This document shows positions 35,059 to 42,482 of a stretch of 42,522 nucleotides of DNA, piece after piece. The first letter of the stretch is position 1. Every line of letters starts with the position of its first letter. The notes below the pieces were generated by a model, which saw only the letters and a program-made list of their open reading frames with translations, ran no database searches and was not told the DNA's origin. The stretch is from Flavobacteriaceae bacterium (GTDB taxonomy: Bacteria > Bacteroidota > Bacteroidia > Flavobacteriales > Flavobacteriaceae): the NCBI GenBank assembly GCA_947443815.1, contig CANEXR010000001.1, positions 1 through 42,522 on the forward strand, read 5' to 3'. Both the position numbers and the translations under genes were made by a program.

Positions 35059-35556
35059 ATGAACGATGCGCATCAACACATGCTTGTGAACCATTTCCCA
35101 ATTATTGGAACTATTCTAGGTCTTGGAATTTTAATTGCAGGATTACTTTTAAAAAACAATTCAGTCAAAAATACGGCTTATGCTTTATTTGTAATTGCTG
35201 CAATTTTTGGTGCATTTAGTATGGCAACAGGAGATGGAGCGGAGGAATTAGTTGAAGATATGCCAAATATTGGGCACCAAATTATTCATGAACATGAGGA
35301 AATTGCTGAAAAATTTATTTTGGTAATGTATGCAACAGGTGTTTTTTCTTTACTTTCCATTTTTACTTCTGTGAAAAAACATAAATGGGCTAAAATTTGC
35401 TCCTTTCTAACATTACTTTTTGCAATAACAGCGAGTATTTTAGCAAAAAGTGTTGGAACTTCTGGAGGTGAAATTCGCCATACTGAAATCAGAACAAATG
35501 AAACAACTCCTGCACCAAGTGGTGTTCAAAAAATACGAACAGAGCAAGAGAATTAA
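35059..35556 (+). CDS. Four-helix membrane protein with His-rich start (DUF2231-like)
   Basis: A 165-residue protein with four membrane helices (about 14-31, 36-55, 90-108, 115-133). It begins MNDAHQHMLVNHFPIIG, with H5, H7 and H12; the LVNHFPI part recalls the LVHFPI motif of DUF2231 membrane proteins. A His/Glu-rich loop IGHQIIHEHEEIAEKF lies between helices 2 and 3. It is 24 bases after the adaptor gene, the last member of the efflux operon, so a role in metal binding or sensing is plausible but unproven. The C-terminal tail (about 135-165) is soluble and polar. Confidence 0.75.
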   Translation: MNDAHQHMLVNHFPIIGTILGLGILIAGLLLKNNSVKNTAYALFVIAAIFGAFSMATGDGAEELVEDMPNIGHQIIHEHEEIAEKFILVMYATGVFSLLSIFTSVKKHKWAKICSFLTLLFAITASILAKSVGTSGGEIRHTEIRTNETTPAPSGVQKIRTEQEN

Positions 35557-35623
35557 ATGATTTTTTTATTAAAAAAGGAGCGAAGTGCTTATATTATTTT
35601 TGTTACCCATATAACTCTTTTGT

Positions 35624-35707
35624 AACTATCATAAAGTAAATAATTATGCTACAACTATCATACTAAAAACAGTATAAAAAAATTATTTATCAGTTTTATA
35701 TGATAAA
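35624..35707. promoter_or_regulatory. Repeats in the gap upstream of pckA
   Basis: The 357-base gap 35557-35913 holds a perfect 10-base direct repeat (AACTATCATA at 35624-35633 and 35653-35662, 29 bases apart) and an inverted repeat TTTATCA/TGATAAA (35686-35692 with 35701-35707, 8-base spacer). Both lie 160-240 bases upstream of the likely pckA promoter and could be regulator sites. The AT-rich context makes chance occurrence possible. I see no gene in the gap. Confidence 0.35.
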
Positions 35708-35866
35708 ATTAGGTTTAAATTTTGTAAATTTAAGGTAAACAATTACGTTCTGTTTTTTTAACTTATCCAATATATAAAAATCGTTATTCCTTGTAAAAAA
35801 TAAAAAGGTCTGTGTGAATTTTTGTTTAAACTGATAATAATCTTATTTTACTTGAATAGTCAAAAC

Positions 35867-35874
35867 TAAATTTG
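35867..35874 (+). promoter_or_regulatory. Possible -7 box (TAAATTTG) of pckA
   Basis: A match to the TAnnTTTG consensus 40 bases before the pckA ATG at 35914. No TTG -33 box at the usual spacing is seen. If real, transcription starts near 35881, excluding the in-frame TTG at 35872 as start codon. Confidence 0.45.
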
Positions 35875-35913
35875 GATTGGAATAATCAACTAGAATTTTA
35901 TAATTTACGTGTG

Positions 35914-37533
35914 ATGAAAAATATCAAAATTATCCAAGAATTACATAATTTAGGAATTACAGGCTATCATGAAGTATGCTATAATCCCAGTTATGAGGAA
36001 TTATATCAAGCAGAGGTTTCTCATAAAAGGAAAGGATATGAAAAAGGAGCCTTAACAGATACAGGGGCTGTAGCTGTAAAAACAGGGGTTTTTACAGGGC
36101 GTTCACCTAAAGACCGGTATATTGTAAAAGATGATTGTACAAAAGACACTATCTATTGGGATGACAAAGTTAATTTTCCAACTACAATAGGAATTTGGAA
36201 TGATTTAAAAAAATTAGTTTTAAAACAACTTTCTACTTCTCCTAAATTGTATGTGGTTGATGCTTTTTGTGGGACCAATGCGGATACAAGACTGAAAGTT
36301 CGTTTTGTTATGGAAGTGGCTTGGCAAGCTCATTTTGTAACCAATATGTTTATAAGACCTTCGGTTTATGAATTAGAAAATTTTGGAGCCCCTGATTTTA
36401 TAGTAATGAATGGTTCCAAAACAACAAATCCAGATTGGAAAGAACATGGTTTGAATTCAGAAAATTTTGTTTTATTTAATCTAACCGAAAAAATCCAAAT
36501 CATTGGTGGAACATGGTATGGTGGAGAAATGAAAAAAGGAATGTTCTCCATGATGAATTATTATTTACCTTTAAAGGGAATGGCTTCTATGCACTGCTCA
36601 GCAAATGTAGGTGAAAAAGGAGATGTAGCCGTATTTTTTGGACTTTCAGGAACAGGAAAAACAACCCTTTCTGCAGATCCAAAACGATATTTAATTGGCG
36701 ATGATGAACATGGTTGGGATAATAATGGGGTTTTTAATTACGAAGGAGGTTGTTATGCAAAAGTTATTGACTTAACGGAAGATAATGAACCTGATATTTG
36801 GAGAGCAATCAAACGGGATGCTCTTTTAGAAAATGTTATTGTGGATGAATATGGCGAAATTGATTATTTTGACCATTCCATTACAGAAAATTCAAGAGTT
36901 TCTTATCCTATTTATAATATAAATAAAATTGTACTACCTTCAAAAGCAGGTCATGCCAGCAAAATTATTTACCTTTCAGCTGATGCATTTGGTGTATTAC
37001 CGCCCGTTTCAATATTAAATGAAGACCAAGCCCAATACCACTTTTTATGCGGCTATACATCTAAATTAGCTGGTACTGAAAGAGGAATTACGGAACCGAT
37101 ACCTTCCTTTTCTCCAGCTTTTGGAGAAGCCTTTTTAACATTACACCCAACAATGTATTCTAAAACATTAATTGGAAAAATGAAAGAACACGGTGCAAAA
37201 GCGTATTTAGTAAATACTGGTTGGAATGGTACTGGTAAAAGAATTTCGCTTAAAAATACAAGGGCAATTATCGACGCCATCATTAGTAGTGAAATTGATA
37301 CTGTTGAAACTAAAAAAATTCCATTTTTGAATTTAACAATTCCTACCGTTTTACCCAATGTAACTGATGAAATTCTTGACCCAAGAGACACTTATAAAGA
37401 TGAAGCTGAATGGGAACACAAAGCAAAAAATTTATCCCAAAGATATATTGAAAACTTTAAGCAATACGCTAATACCGAAGAGGGTAAACGTTTGATTAGT
37501 GCTGGTCCATCAATTGAAATGGTTTTAAATTAA
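35914..37533 (+). CDS. pckA: ATP-dependent phosphoenolpyruvate carboxykinase
   Basis: With the ATG at 35914 the product is 539 residues, the normal length of ATP-type PEPCK, which converts oxaloacetate and ATP to phosphoenolpyruvate for gluconeogenesis. Key segments are TGRSPKDRYIV (oxaloacetate site), GGTWYGGEMKKGMFSMMNYYLP (Mn-binding lysine), the P-loop GLSGTGKTTLSADPKR followed by LIGDDEHGW (metal site), and ENSRVSYPI. The C-terminal adenine-binding region NTGWNGTGKRISLKNTR is intact. The open frame reaches back to a TTG at 35872 that falls inside a promoter match and adds 14 residues unlike the family. It stands alone between the efflux operon and the his leader. Confidence 0.96.
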   Translation: MKNIKIIQELHNLGITGYHEVCYNPSYEELYQAEVSHKRKGYEKGALTDTGAVAVKTGVFTGRSPKDRYIVKDDCTKDTIYWDDKVNFPTTIGIWNDLKKLVLKQLSTSPKLYVVDAFCGTNADTRLKVRFVMEVAWQAHFVTNMFIRPSVYELENFGAPDFIVMNGSKTTNPDWKEHGLNSENFVLFNLTEKIQIIGGTWYGGEMKKGMFSMMNYYLPLKGMASMHCSANVGEKGDVAVFFGLSGTGKTTLSADPKRYLIGDDEHGWDNNGVFNYEGGCYAKVIDLTEDNEPDIWRAIKRDALLENVIVDEYGEIDYFDHSITENSRVSYPIYNINKIVLPSKAGHASKIIYLSADAFGVLPPVSILNEDQAQYHFLCGYTSKLAGTERGITEPIPSFSPAFGEAFLTLHPTMYSKTLIGKMKEHGAKAYLVNTGWNGTGKRISLKNTRAIIDAIISSEIDTVETKKIPFLNLTIPTVLPNVTDEILDPRDTYKDEAEWEHKAKNLSQRYIENFKQYANTEEGKRLISAGPSIEMVLN

Positions 37534-37652
37534 AACTGTTTTTTTATATAAAATAAAACTCATGGAATAATTCGGTTGCCGTTTTACTACTATCAGTTAA
37601 GCTTTTCAAATGACTATTTTAACAATTTAATCACCATTCGTTAAATTAAAAA

Positions 37653-37684
37653 TTGCATTTTAAACAAATTATCCCCTATATTTG
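37653..37684 (+). promoter_or_regulatory. his operon promoter
   Basis: A TTG at 37653-37655 and TATATTTG at 37677-37684 are separated by 21 bases, matching the Bacteroidota -33/-7 promoter pattern. This is the best-formed promoter in the window. The transcript would start near 37691 and run through the His-rich leader peptide at 37719. Confidence 0.75.
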
Positions 37685-37718
37685 CAATCGAAATCAAGGG
37701 ATTACCAAATTAATAATT

Positions 37719-37778
37719 ATGTTATCAAATCAATTACATCATCATCATTTTCATTATTGCTCTCAAGCGATGTGTTAA
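37719..37778 (+). CDS. hisL: his operon leader peptide
   Basis: A 19-codon frame, MLSNQLHHHHFHYCSQAMC, starts with ATG at 37719 and stops with TAA at 37776-37778. It contains four consecutive His codons and a fifth after one Phe codon, directly upstream of a terminator hairpin and hisG. Such a run of His codons in a short frame before his genes is the known mark of attenuation by ribosome stalling when charged tRNA-His is scarce. The length is close to the 16-residue E. coli hisL although the sequences are unrelated. The frame is too short for standard gene calling but is well supported by context. Confidence 0.9.
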   Translation: MLSNQLHHHHFHYCSQAMC

Positions 37779-37804
37779 TGGTATGCATGTAAATCATCAT
37801 ATTT

Positions 37805-37838
37805 AAAAACCCGTTTGAGTACATCAAACGGGTTTTTT
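37805..37838 (+). terminator. his attenuator (intrinsic terminator)
   Basis: A perfect 14-bp stem (37805-37818 with 37824-37837, core CCCGTTTGA/TCAAACGGG), a 5-base loop and a T-run ending at 37838. It lies 26 bases after the leader-peptide stop codon and 50 before hisG. An upstream segment at 37763-37769 (TCAAGCG) can pair with 37812-37818 of the left arm and could act as antiterminator when a ribosome stalls at the first His codons. A downstream segment at 37852-37862 is a perfect complement of 37813-37823. Confidence 0.9.
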
Positions 37839-37887
37839 ATTACTTATCCGTTGTACTCAAACAAAATCTAAACAAAAAAATAAAAAA

Positions 37888-38745
37888 ATGAGTACTTTAA
37901 AAATTGCCATTCAAAAATCAGGACGTTTAAACGAAGACAGCATTCAAATCCTTAAAGATGCTGGAATATCTATTGATAATGGAATAGATCAACTAAAAGC
38001 CGAAGCTTCTAACTTTCCATTAGAAGTTTTGTATTTGCGAAACTCCGATATTCCTCAATATTTGATTGATGGCGTTGTAGATATTGCTATAGTTGGCGAT
38101 AATTTATTAGTAGAAAAAGGAAAAAACATTGAAGTTATCCAAAAATTAGGCTTTTCAAAATGCAAAGTATCTGTTGCTGTACCAAAAGCATTCAATTATA
38201 CTTCTATCAAAGACCTTGAAGGCATGCGTATTGCAACTTCATATCCCAATACAGTACTTGATTTTTTCAATTCTAAAGGGATAACAGTGGATATTCACCA
38301 AATATCTGGCTCTGTAGAAATCGCTCCAAATATTGGTTTAGCCGATGCTATAGTTGATATCGTATCTAGTGGTAGTACATTGTTCAAAAATAATTTGAAA
38401 GAGGTAGAAGTTATTTTCAAAAGCGAAGCTGTTTTAGCAATTTCTCCAAAAGTAAGCCCAGAATCTCAAAAAATAATTGACACTTTAAAATTTAGAATAG
38501 AATCTGTTTTAAGAGCTAGAAAATCAAAATACATTTTGATGAATGTACCCAACGACAAAGTAGAGGCTGTTGGGCAAATTCTTCCCGTATTGCGTAGTTT
38601 AACTGTTTTGCCATTGGCACAAGAAGGTTGGAGTAGTGTGCATTCTGTAATTGACAAAGACACTTTTTGGGAGGTTATTGATAAACTCAAAGAAGCAGGT
38701 GCTGAAGGAATTTTAGTTTGCCCAATTGAGAAAATGGTACTTTAA
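37888..38745 (+). CDS. hisG: ATP phosphoribosyltransferase, long form
   Basis: A 285-residue HisG of the long type, first enzyme of histidine synthesis, joining ATP and PRPP. The catalytic domains include IAIQKSGRLNEDSIQIL, DIAIVGDNLLVEKG and the PRPP loop DIVSSGSTLFKNNL. The C-terminal about 75 residues (KYILMNVPNDKVEAVGQILP to EGILVCPIEKMVL) form the regulatory ACT-like domain that binds histidine for feedback inhibition; long forms do not need HisZ, and no hisZ is seen. It follows the attenuator directly and is first in the hisG-hisD-hisC-hisB order. Confidence 0.96.
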   Translation: MSTLKIAIQKSGRLNEDSIQILKDAGISIDNGIDQLKAEASNFPLEVLYLRNSDIPQYLIDGVVDIAIVGDNLLVEKGKNIEVIQKLGFSKCKVSVAVPKAFNYTSIKDLEGMRIATSYPNTVLDFFNSKGITVDIHQISGSVEIAPNIGLADAIVDIVSSGSTLFKNNLKEVEVIFKSEAVLAISPKVSPESQKIIDTLKFRIESVLRARKSKYILMNVPNDKVEAVGQILPVLRSLTVLPLAQEGWSSVHSVIDKDTFWEVIDKLKEAGAEGILVCPIEKMVL

Positions 38746-38752
38746 AATTTTA

Positions 38753-38802
38753 GTTATGAGTCGTCAGTTAAACATTACATGTTTCAACTTTTAATTCATA
38801 AC
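38753..38802. repeat. Nested inverted repeat between hisG and hisD
   Basis: Outer arms GTTATGA (38753-38759) and TCATAAC (38796-38802) enclose a second hairpin: 38766-38775 (AGTT, AAACAT) with 38779-38789 (ATGTTT, one unpaired C, AACT). There is no T-run after it, so it is not a terminator. It may be a relic of a palindromic repeat, or a processing or stability structure within the his message. Confidence 0.4.
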
Positions 38803-38824
38803 ATTTAACTTATAACCACATAAC

Positions 38825-40108
38825 ATGAACAAAATATACAATCCAAAACCAGAAACTTGGTCTGCAATTTTAGAAAGACCAACAAAGACTGTTGATGATA
38901 TTGAAGCAACAGTAAAAGAAATTTTTAAAGAAGTTCAGAAAAAAGGAGATGCCGCTGTTGCAAAATACACTTCCCTTTTTGACGGTGCTTCCATCGAAAA
39001 TATTGAAGTTTCAAAGGATGAAATAGCATTTGCAATTGCAGCTGTGTCTACTGAATTAAAAGAAGCGATTCAATTAGCAAAAAGCAACATAAAAAAATTC
39101 CATACTGCCCAAAAAACAAATACTGTTGCTGTAGAAACAATTGAAGGTGTGAATTGCTGGCAAGAAAAAAGACCGATTCAAAAAATTGGTTTGTACATTC
39201 CTGGAGGTACAGCACCATTGTTTTCTACTGTTTTAATGCTTGCTGTTCCAGCAGAAATTGCAGGTTGCAACGAAATTGTTTTGTGTTCTCCACCCGATAA
39301 AAATGGAGCTATTAACCCCGCTATTTTATATGCTGCAAATTTATGTGGTGTTACAAAAATTTTGAAAGTCGGCGGAATTCAAGCTATTGCAGGAATGACT
39401 TTTGGAACAGAATCTATCCCAAAAGTGTATAAGATTTTTGGACCTGGAAATCAATTTGTAACTGTTGCTAAGCAATTGGCAACGCAATTTGGAGTAGCAA
39501 TTGATATGCCTGCTGGGCCTTCCGAACTACTAATTGTTGCGGACGATACAGCCATACCAGCATTTGTAGCTTCTGATTTATTGTCGCAAGCGGAACATGG
39601 TGCAGACAGTCAGGTAATTTTAGTTTCGACTTCAAAACAATTGATAGATGCTGTCGAGGAAGAAATTCAAACTCAAATTGTAGCACTTCCAAGAATGGTG
39701 ATTGCTCAAAAGGCCATTGCCAATTCAAAATTAATTTATGTTGAAAATGATACTATTGCCTTAGAATTAATCAATGAATATGGACCAGAACACTTTATAA
39801 TTTGTTCCGAATTTGATGATTTTTATAGTAATGGTGTACATAATGCAGGTTCTGTTTTTATTGGAAATTACACTCCAGAAAGTGCTGGAGATTATGCCTC
39901 GGGAACGAATCATACTTTGCCAACAAATGGATATGCCAAGAATTATAGTGGTGTAAATTTAGATAGTTTCACAAAAGCAATGACTTTTCAAAAAATATCT
40001 GAAAAAGGCATTCAGAACATTGGGAAAGCAATCGAAATTATGGCTGAAGCAGAAGGATTACAAGCTCACAAAAATGCAGTTACGTTGCGATTGAAGCGTT
40101 TAGAATAA
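38825..40108 (+). CDS. hisD: Histidinol dehydrogenase
   Basis: A 427-residue HisD, the last enzyme of histidine synthesis, oxidising histidinol to histidine with two NAD+. It has RPIQKIGLYIPGGTAPLFSTVLM, the KVYKIFGPGNQFVTVAKQL segment, DMPAGPSELLIVAD, LLSQAEHGADSQVILVS (Gln and His zinc ligands), NEYGPEHFII with the catalytic Glu-His pair, and SAGDYASGTNHTLPTNGYAKNYSGV near the C-terminus. All expected ligands are intact. It lies 79 bases after hisG, across the nested inverted repeat. Confidence 0.97.
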   Translation: MNKIYNPKPETWSAILERPTKTVDDIEATVKEIFKEVQKKGDAAVAKYTSLFDGASIENIEVSKDEIAFAIAAVSTELKEAIQLAKSNIKKFHTAQKTNTVAVETIEGVNCWQEKRPIQKIGLYIPGGTAPLFSTVLMLAVPAEIAGCNEIVLCSPPDKNGAINPAILYAANLCGVTKILKVGGIQAIAGMTFGTESIPKVYKIFGPGNQFVTVAKQLATQFGVAIDMPAGPSELLIVADDTAIPAFVASDLLSQAEHGADSQVILVSTSKQLIDAVEEEIQTQIVALPRMVIAQKAIANSKLIYVENDTIALELINEYGPEHFIICSEFDDFYSNGVHNAGSVFIGNYTPESAGDYASGTNHTLPTNGYAKNYSGVNLDSFTKAMTFQKISEKGIQNIGKAIEIMAEAEGLQAHKNAVTLRLKRLE

Positions 40109-40212
40109 AGGTATAAGAATAAATAAGCAAGAATAAAGAAGTAAGAAAATAGAAGAAATAATAACAAGTTTTTTTCTTGTATCTATCTTTTTCTCTCTAA
40201 AAAAAACAAACA

Positions 40213-41253
40213 ATGAATTTTGACATCAATAATTTAATTAGAGAAAACGTTAAGTCAATGAAGCCCTATTCGTCTGCCAGAGATGAATTTAAGGATTTCG
40301 ATACTGCGAATATGATTTTTTTGGATGCCAATGAAAATCCATTTCAAAATGGTGTAAATCGGTATCCAGATCCACAACAAAGTAGTGTAAAATCGGTTTT
40401 GGCAACTCAAAGAAATGTAAACCCTAATCAAATTTTACTAGGAAACGGAAGTGATGAAGTCTTGGATTTACTTTTTAGAGCTTTTTGTGAGCCGAAAGTA
40501 GATAACATTATTTCATTGCCTCCAACTTACGGAATGTATGGTGTTTTGGCCAATATCAATGCCGTAGAAAATAAAGAGGTACTGCTTTCAACTGATTTTC
40601 AGCCACAGGTCGAGCTAATTTTGGAAACTGTTGACAACAATACTAAAATCATCTTTTTATGTTCGCCAAATAATCCAACAGGAAATTCCTTTTCGGATGA
40701 AAGTGTGCTAAAATTACTGGAGAATTTCAAAGGTTTGATTGTAATTGACGAAGCGTATATTGACTTTTCAGAAAAGAAAAGTTGGTTGGCAAAAATAAAC
40801 GAATATCCAAATTTGGTTATCACACAAACGTTATCAAAAGCGTACGGTTTAGCAGGAATTCGATTGGGAATTTGTTATGGTTCAGCTGAAGTAATTTCGG
40901 TTTTAAACAAAATTAAACCTCCTTATAATGTAAATGAATTGACACAAGTAAGGGCTTTAGAAAGATTGAGAAATCCTGATAAAATAAAATCAGAAATAGC
41001 TTCTATTATTGAACAAAGAGAAAAATTACTTAAAGTATTACTTGATGTTAATTTTGTTGAAAAAAGCTATCCAACAGAAGCTAATTTTATTTTGATAAAA
41101 GTAGATGATGCCAATAAAAGATACGATGAATTAATTGCCAAAGGAATTGTAATTCGAAATAGAACAACACAAGCTTTATGTAAAAATACTTTGCGTTTGA
41201 CTATTGGAACAGAAGAAGAAAATAGGAAGTTGATGGAGGCGTTAACAAAATAA
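40213..41253 (+). CDS. hisC: Histidinol-phosphate aminotransferase
   Basis: A 346-residue fold-type I PLP aminotransferase. It has LDANENPF near the N-terminus (38-44), GNGSDEVLDLLFRAF (77-91) for the phosphate loop, SPNNPTGN (151-158), VIDEAYIDF (177-185), and the PLP lysine K209 in TQTLSKAYGLAGIRLG. The C-terminal arginine segment is TLRLTIGTEEEN. It transaminates imidazole-acetol phosphate in histidine synthesis. The 104-base gap before it is purine-rich and includes a small hairpin (40164-40168 with 40176-40180, loop of T residues). Confidence 0.96.
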   Translation: MNFDINNLIRENVKSMKPYSSARDEFKDFDTANMIFLDANENPFQNGVNRYPDPQQSSVKSVLATQRNVNPNQILLGNGSDEVLDLLFRAFCEPKVDNIISLPPTYGMYGVLANINAVENKEVLLSTDFQPQVELILETVDNNTKIIFLCSPNNPTGNSFSDESVLKLLENFKGLIVIDEAYIDFSEKKSWLAKINEYPNLVITQTLSKAYGLAGIRLGICYGSAEVISVLNKIKPPYNVNELTQVRALERLRNPDKIKSEIASIIEQREKLLKVLLDVNFVEKSYPTEANFILIKVDDANKRYDELIAKGIVIRNRTTQALCKNTLRLTIGTEEENRKLMEALTK

Positions 41254-41266
41254 AACTAAAAAAATA

Positions 41267-41329
41267 AGCCGCAGATTTCATGGATTAAACGGATTTTTTA
41301 AATCTTTTGAATCATTTTAATCTGTGGCT
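41267..41329. repeat. Imperfect palindromic repeat between hisC and hisB
   Basis: A 63-base unit with 11-base ends AGCCGCAGATT (41267-41277) and AATCTGTGGCT (41319-41329) that pair with one G-T mismatch. The middle carries the phrases TGGATTAAACGGATTT and AATCATTTTAATC. From memory, closely similar units (an AATC-rich middle and GCCACAGATT ends) are scattered in intergenic DNA of many Bacteroidota. It fills most of the gap between hisC and hisB; it does not contain a T-run terminator. Confidence 0.55.
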
Positions 41330-41345
41330 AACAAAAATATTTAAA

Positions 41346-42482
41346 ATGAAAAAAATACTTTTTATAGACCGCGACGGAACCATGGTTTTAGAGCCAAATG
41401 ATTATCAATTGGACAGTTTTGAAAAATTAGAATTTTACCCAAAAGCTTTTCAATATTTAGGGAAAATTGCTGCCGAATTGGATTTTGAATTGGTAATGGT
41501 GACCAATCAAGACGGTTTAGGTACAGATTCACACCCAGACGCTAACTTTTGGCCCGTGCATAATTTGGTAATGAAAGCTTTTGAAAATGAAGGCGTAGTT
41601 TTTAGTGATGTTCTGATTGACAAAACATTTCCACACGAAAACGTACCTACTCGCAAACCAGGAACGGCAATGTTGACAAAATACATCAACAATTCCGAAT
41701 ATGATTTAGCAAATTCATTTGTAATTGGAGATCGAATTACCGATGTAGAATTGGCTAAAAATTTGGGTTCAAAAGCTATTTTCATCAGCACAAATGAAGA
41801 ATTGGGAAGCGATGAGATTTCATCTAAAAGACACGAATTGGATGCCGTTATTGCTTTGCAAACCACAGAATGGAAAACGATTTATGAATTTCTAAAATTA
41901 GAGGAACGTTCCGCGTCTATTACCCGAAAAACCAATGAAACCGATATTTATATCCATTTAAATTTGGATGGAACAGGAAAAAGCAAAATCGAAACAGGAA
42001 TTGCTTTTTTCGACCACATGTTGGATCAAATTGCACGTCATGGGCAGATGGATTTGGAGATTTTGGTAAAAGGTGATTTGGAAGTGGATGAACACCACAC
42101 AATCGAAGACACGGCAATTGCTTTGGGAGAAGTTTTTGCGAAAGCGTTAGGAAATAAATTAGGAATCGAACGTTATGGGTTTTGTTTGCCAATGGATGAT
42201 TGTTTAAGCCAAGTCGCTATTGATTTTGGAGGTAGAAATTGGTTGGTTTGGGAAACCGAATTCAAACGGGAAATGGTGGGCAAAATGCCAACAGAAATGT
42301 TCTATCATTTCTTCAAATCATTTTCAGATGGAGCCAAAGCCAACATCAACATCAAAGCCGAAGGGATCAATGAACACCACAAAATTGAAGCAATTTTTAA
42401 AGCTTTTGCAAAAGCGATAAAAGTAGCCGTAAAGAGAGATACTGAGAAGATGATTTTACCGAGTACGAAAGGAATGCTTTAA
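41346..42482 (+). CDS. hisB: Bifunctional HisB: histidinol-phosphatase and imidazoleglycerol-phosphate dehydratase
   Basis: A 378-residue fusion starting at the ATG at 41346; an earlier in-frame TTG at 41307 lies in the repeat and is not used. The N-terminal HAD phosphatase (about 1-165) has FIDRDGT (D8, D10), MVTNQDGLG and the Cys-poor zinc-loop region, then VIGDRITDVELAKNLG. The C-terminal dehydratase (about 185-378) has TGIAFFDHMLDQIARHGQMD, the metal motif DEHHTIEDTAIALGE and the second NEHHKIEAIFKAFAKA. The enzyme performs two non-consecutive steps of histidine synthesis. The bifunctional form is common in Bacteroidota and enterobacteria. The remaining his genes would lie beyond the right edge. 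Confidence 0.95.
   Translation: MKKILFIDRDGTMVLEPNDYQLDSFEKLEFYPKAFQYLGKIAAELDFELVMVTNQDGLGTDSHPDANFWPVHNLVMKAFENEGVVFSDVLIDKTFPHENVPTRKPGTAMLTKYINNSEYDLANSFVIGDRITDVELAKNLGSKAIFISTNEELGSDEISSKRHELDAVIALQTTEWKTIYEFLKLEERSASITRKTNETDIYIHLNLDGTGKSKIETGIAFFDHMLDQIARHGQMDLEILVKGDLEVDEHHTIEDTAIALGEVFAKALGNKLGIERYGFCLPMDDCLSQVAIDFGGRNWLVWETEFKREMVGKMPTEMFYHFFKSFSDGAKANINIKAEGINEHHKIEAIFKAFAKAIKVAVKRDTEKMILPSTKGML

Noticed and set aside
35557..35620. Possible terminator after the metal efflux operon
   Set aside because: T-rich and A-rich runs are present near 35560-35576 but no stem with a GC core could be drawn.
35872..35913. TTG start for pckA adding 14 residues
   Set aside because: The TTG lies inside a TAAATTTG promoter match and the added residues are not part of the family; the ATG at 35914 is preferred.
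37737..37754. CATCAT run as a simple trinucleotide repeat
   Set aside because: It lies in frame in a short ATG-to-TAA frame just before a terminator and hisG, which fits a leader peptide much better than a neutral repeat.
39468..39728. 86-codon minus-strand frame inside hisD
   Set aside because: Antisense to the highly conserved metal-binding part of hisD; a shadow frame.
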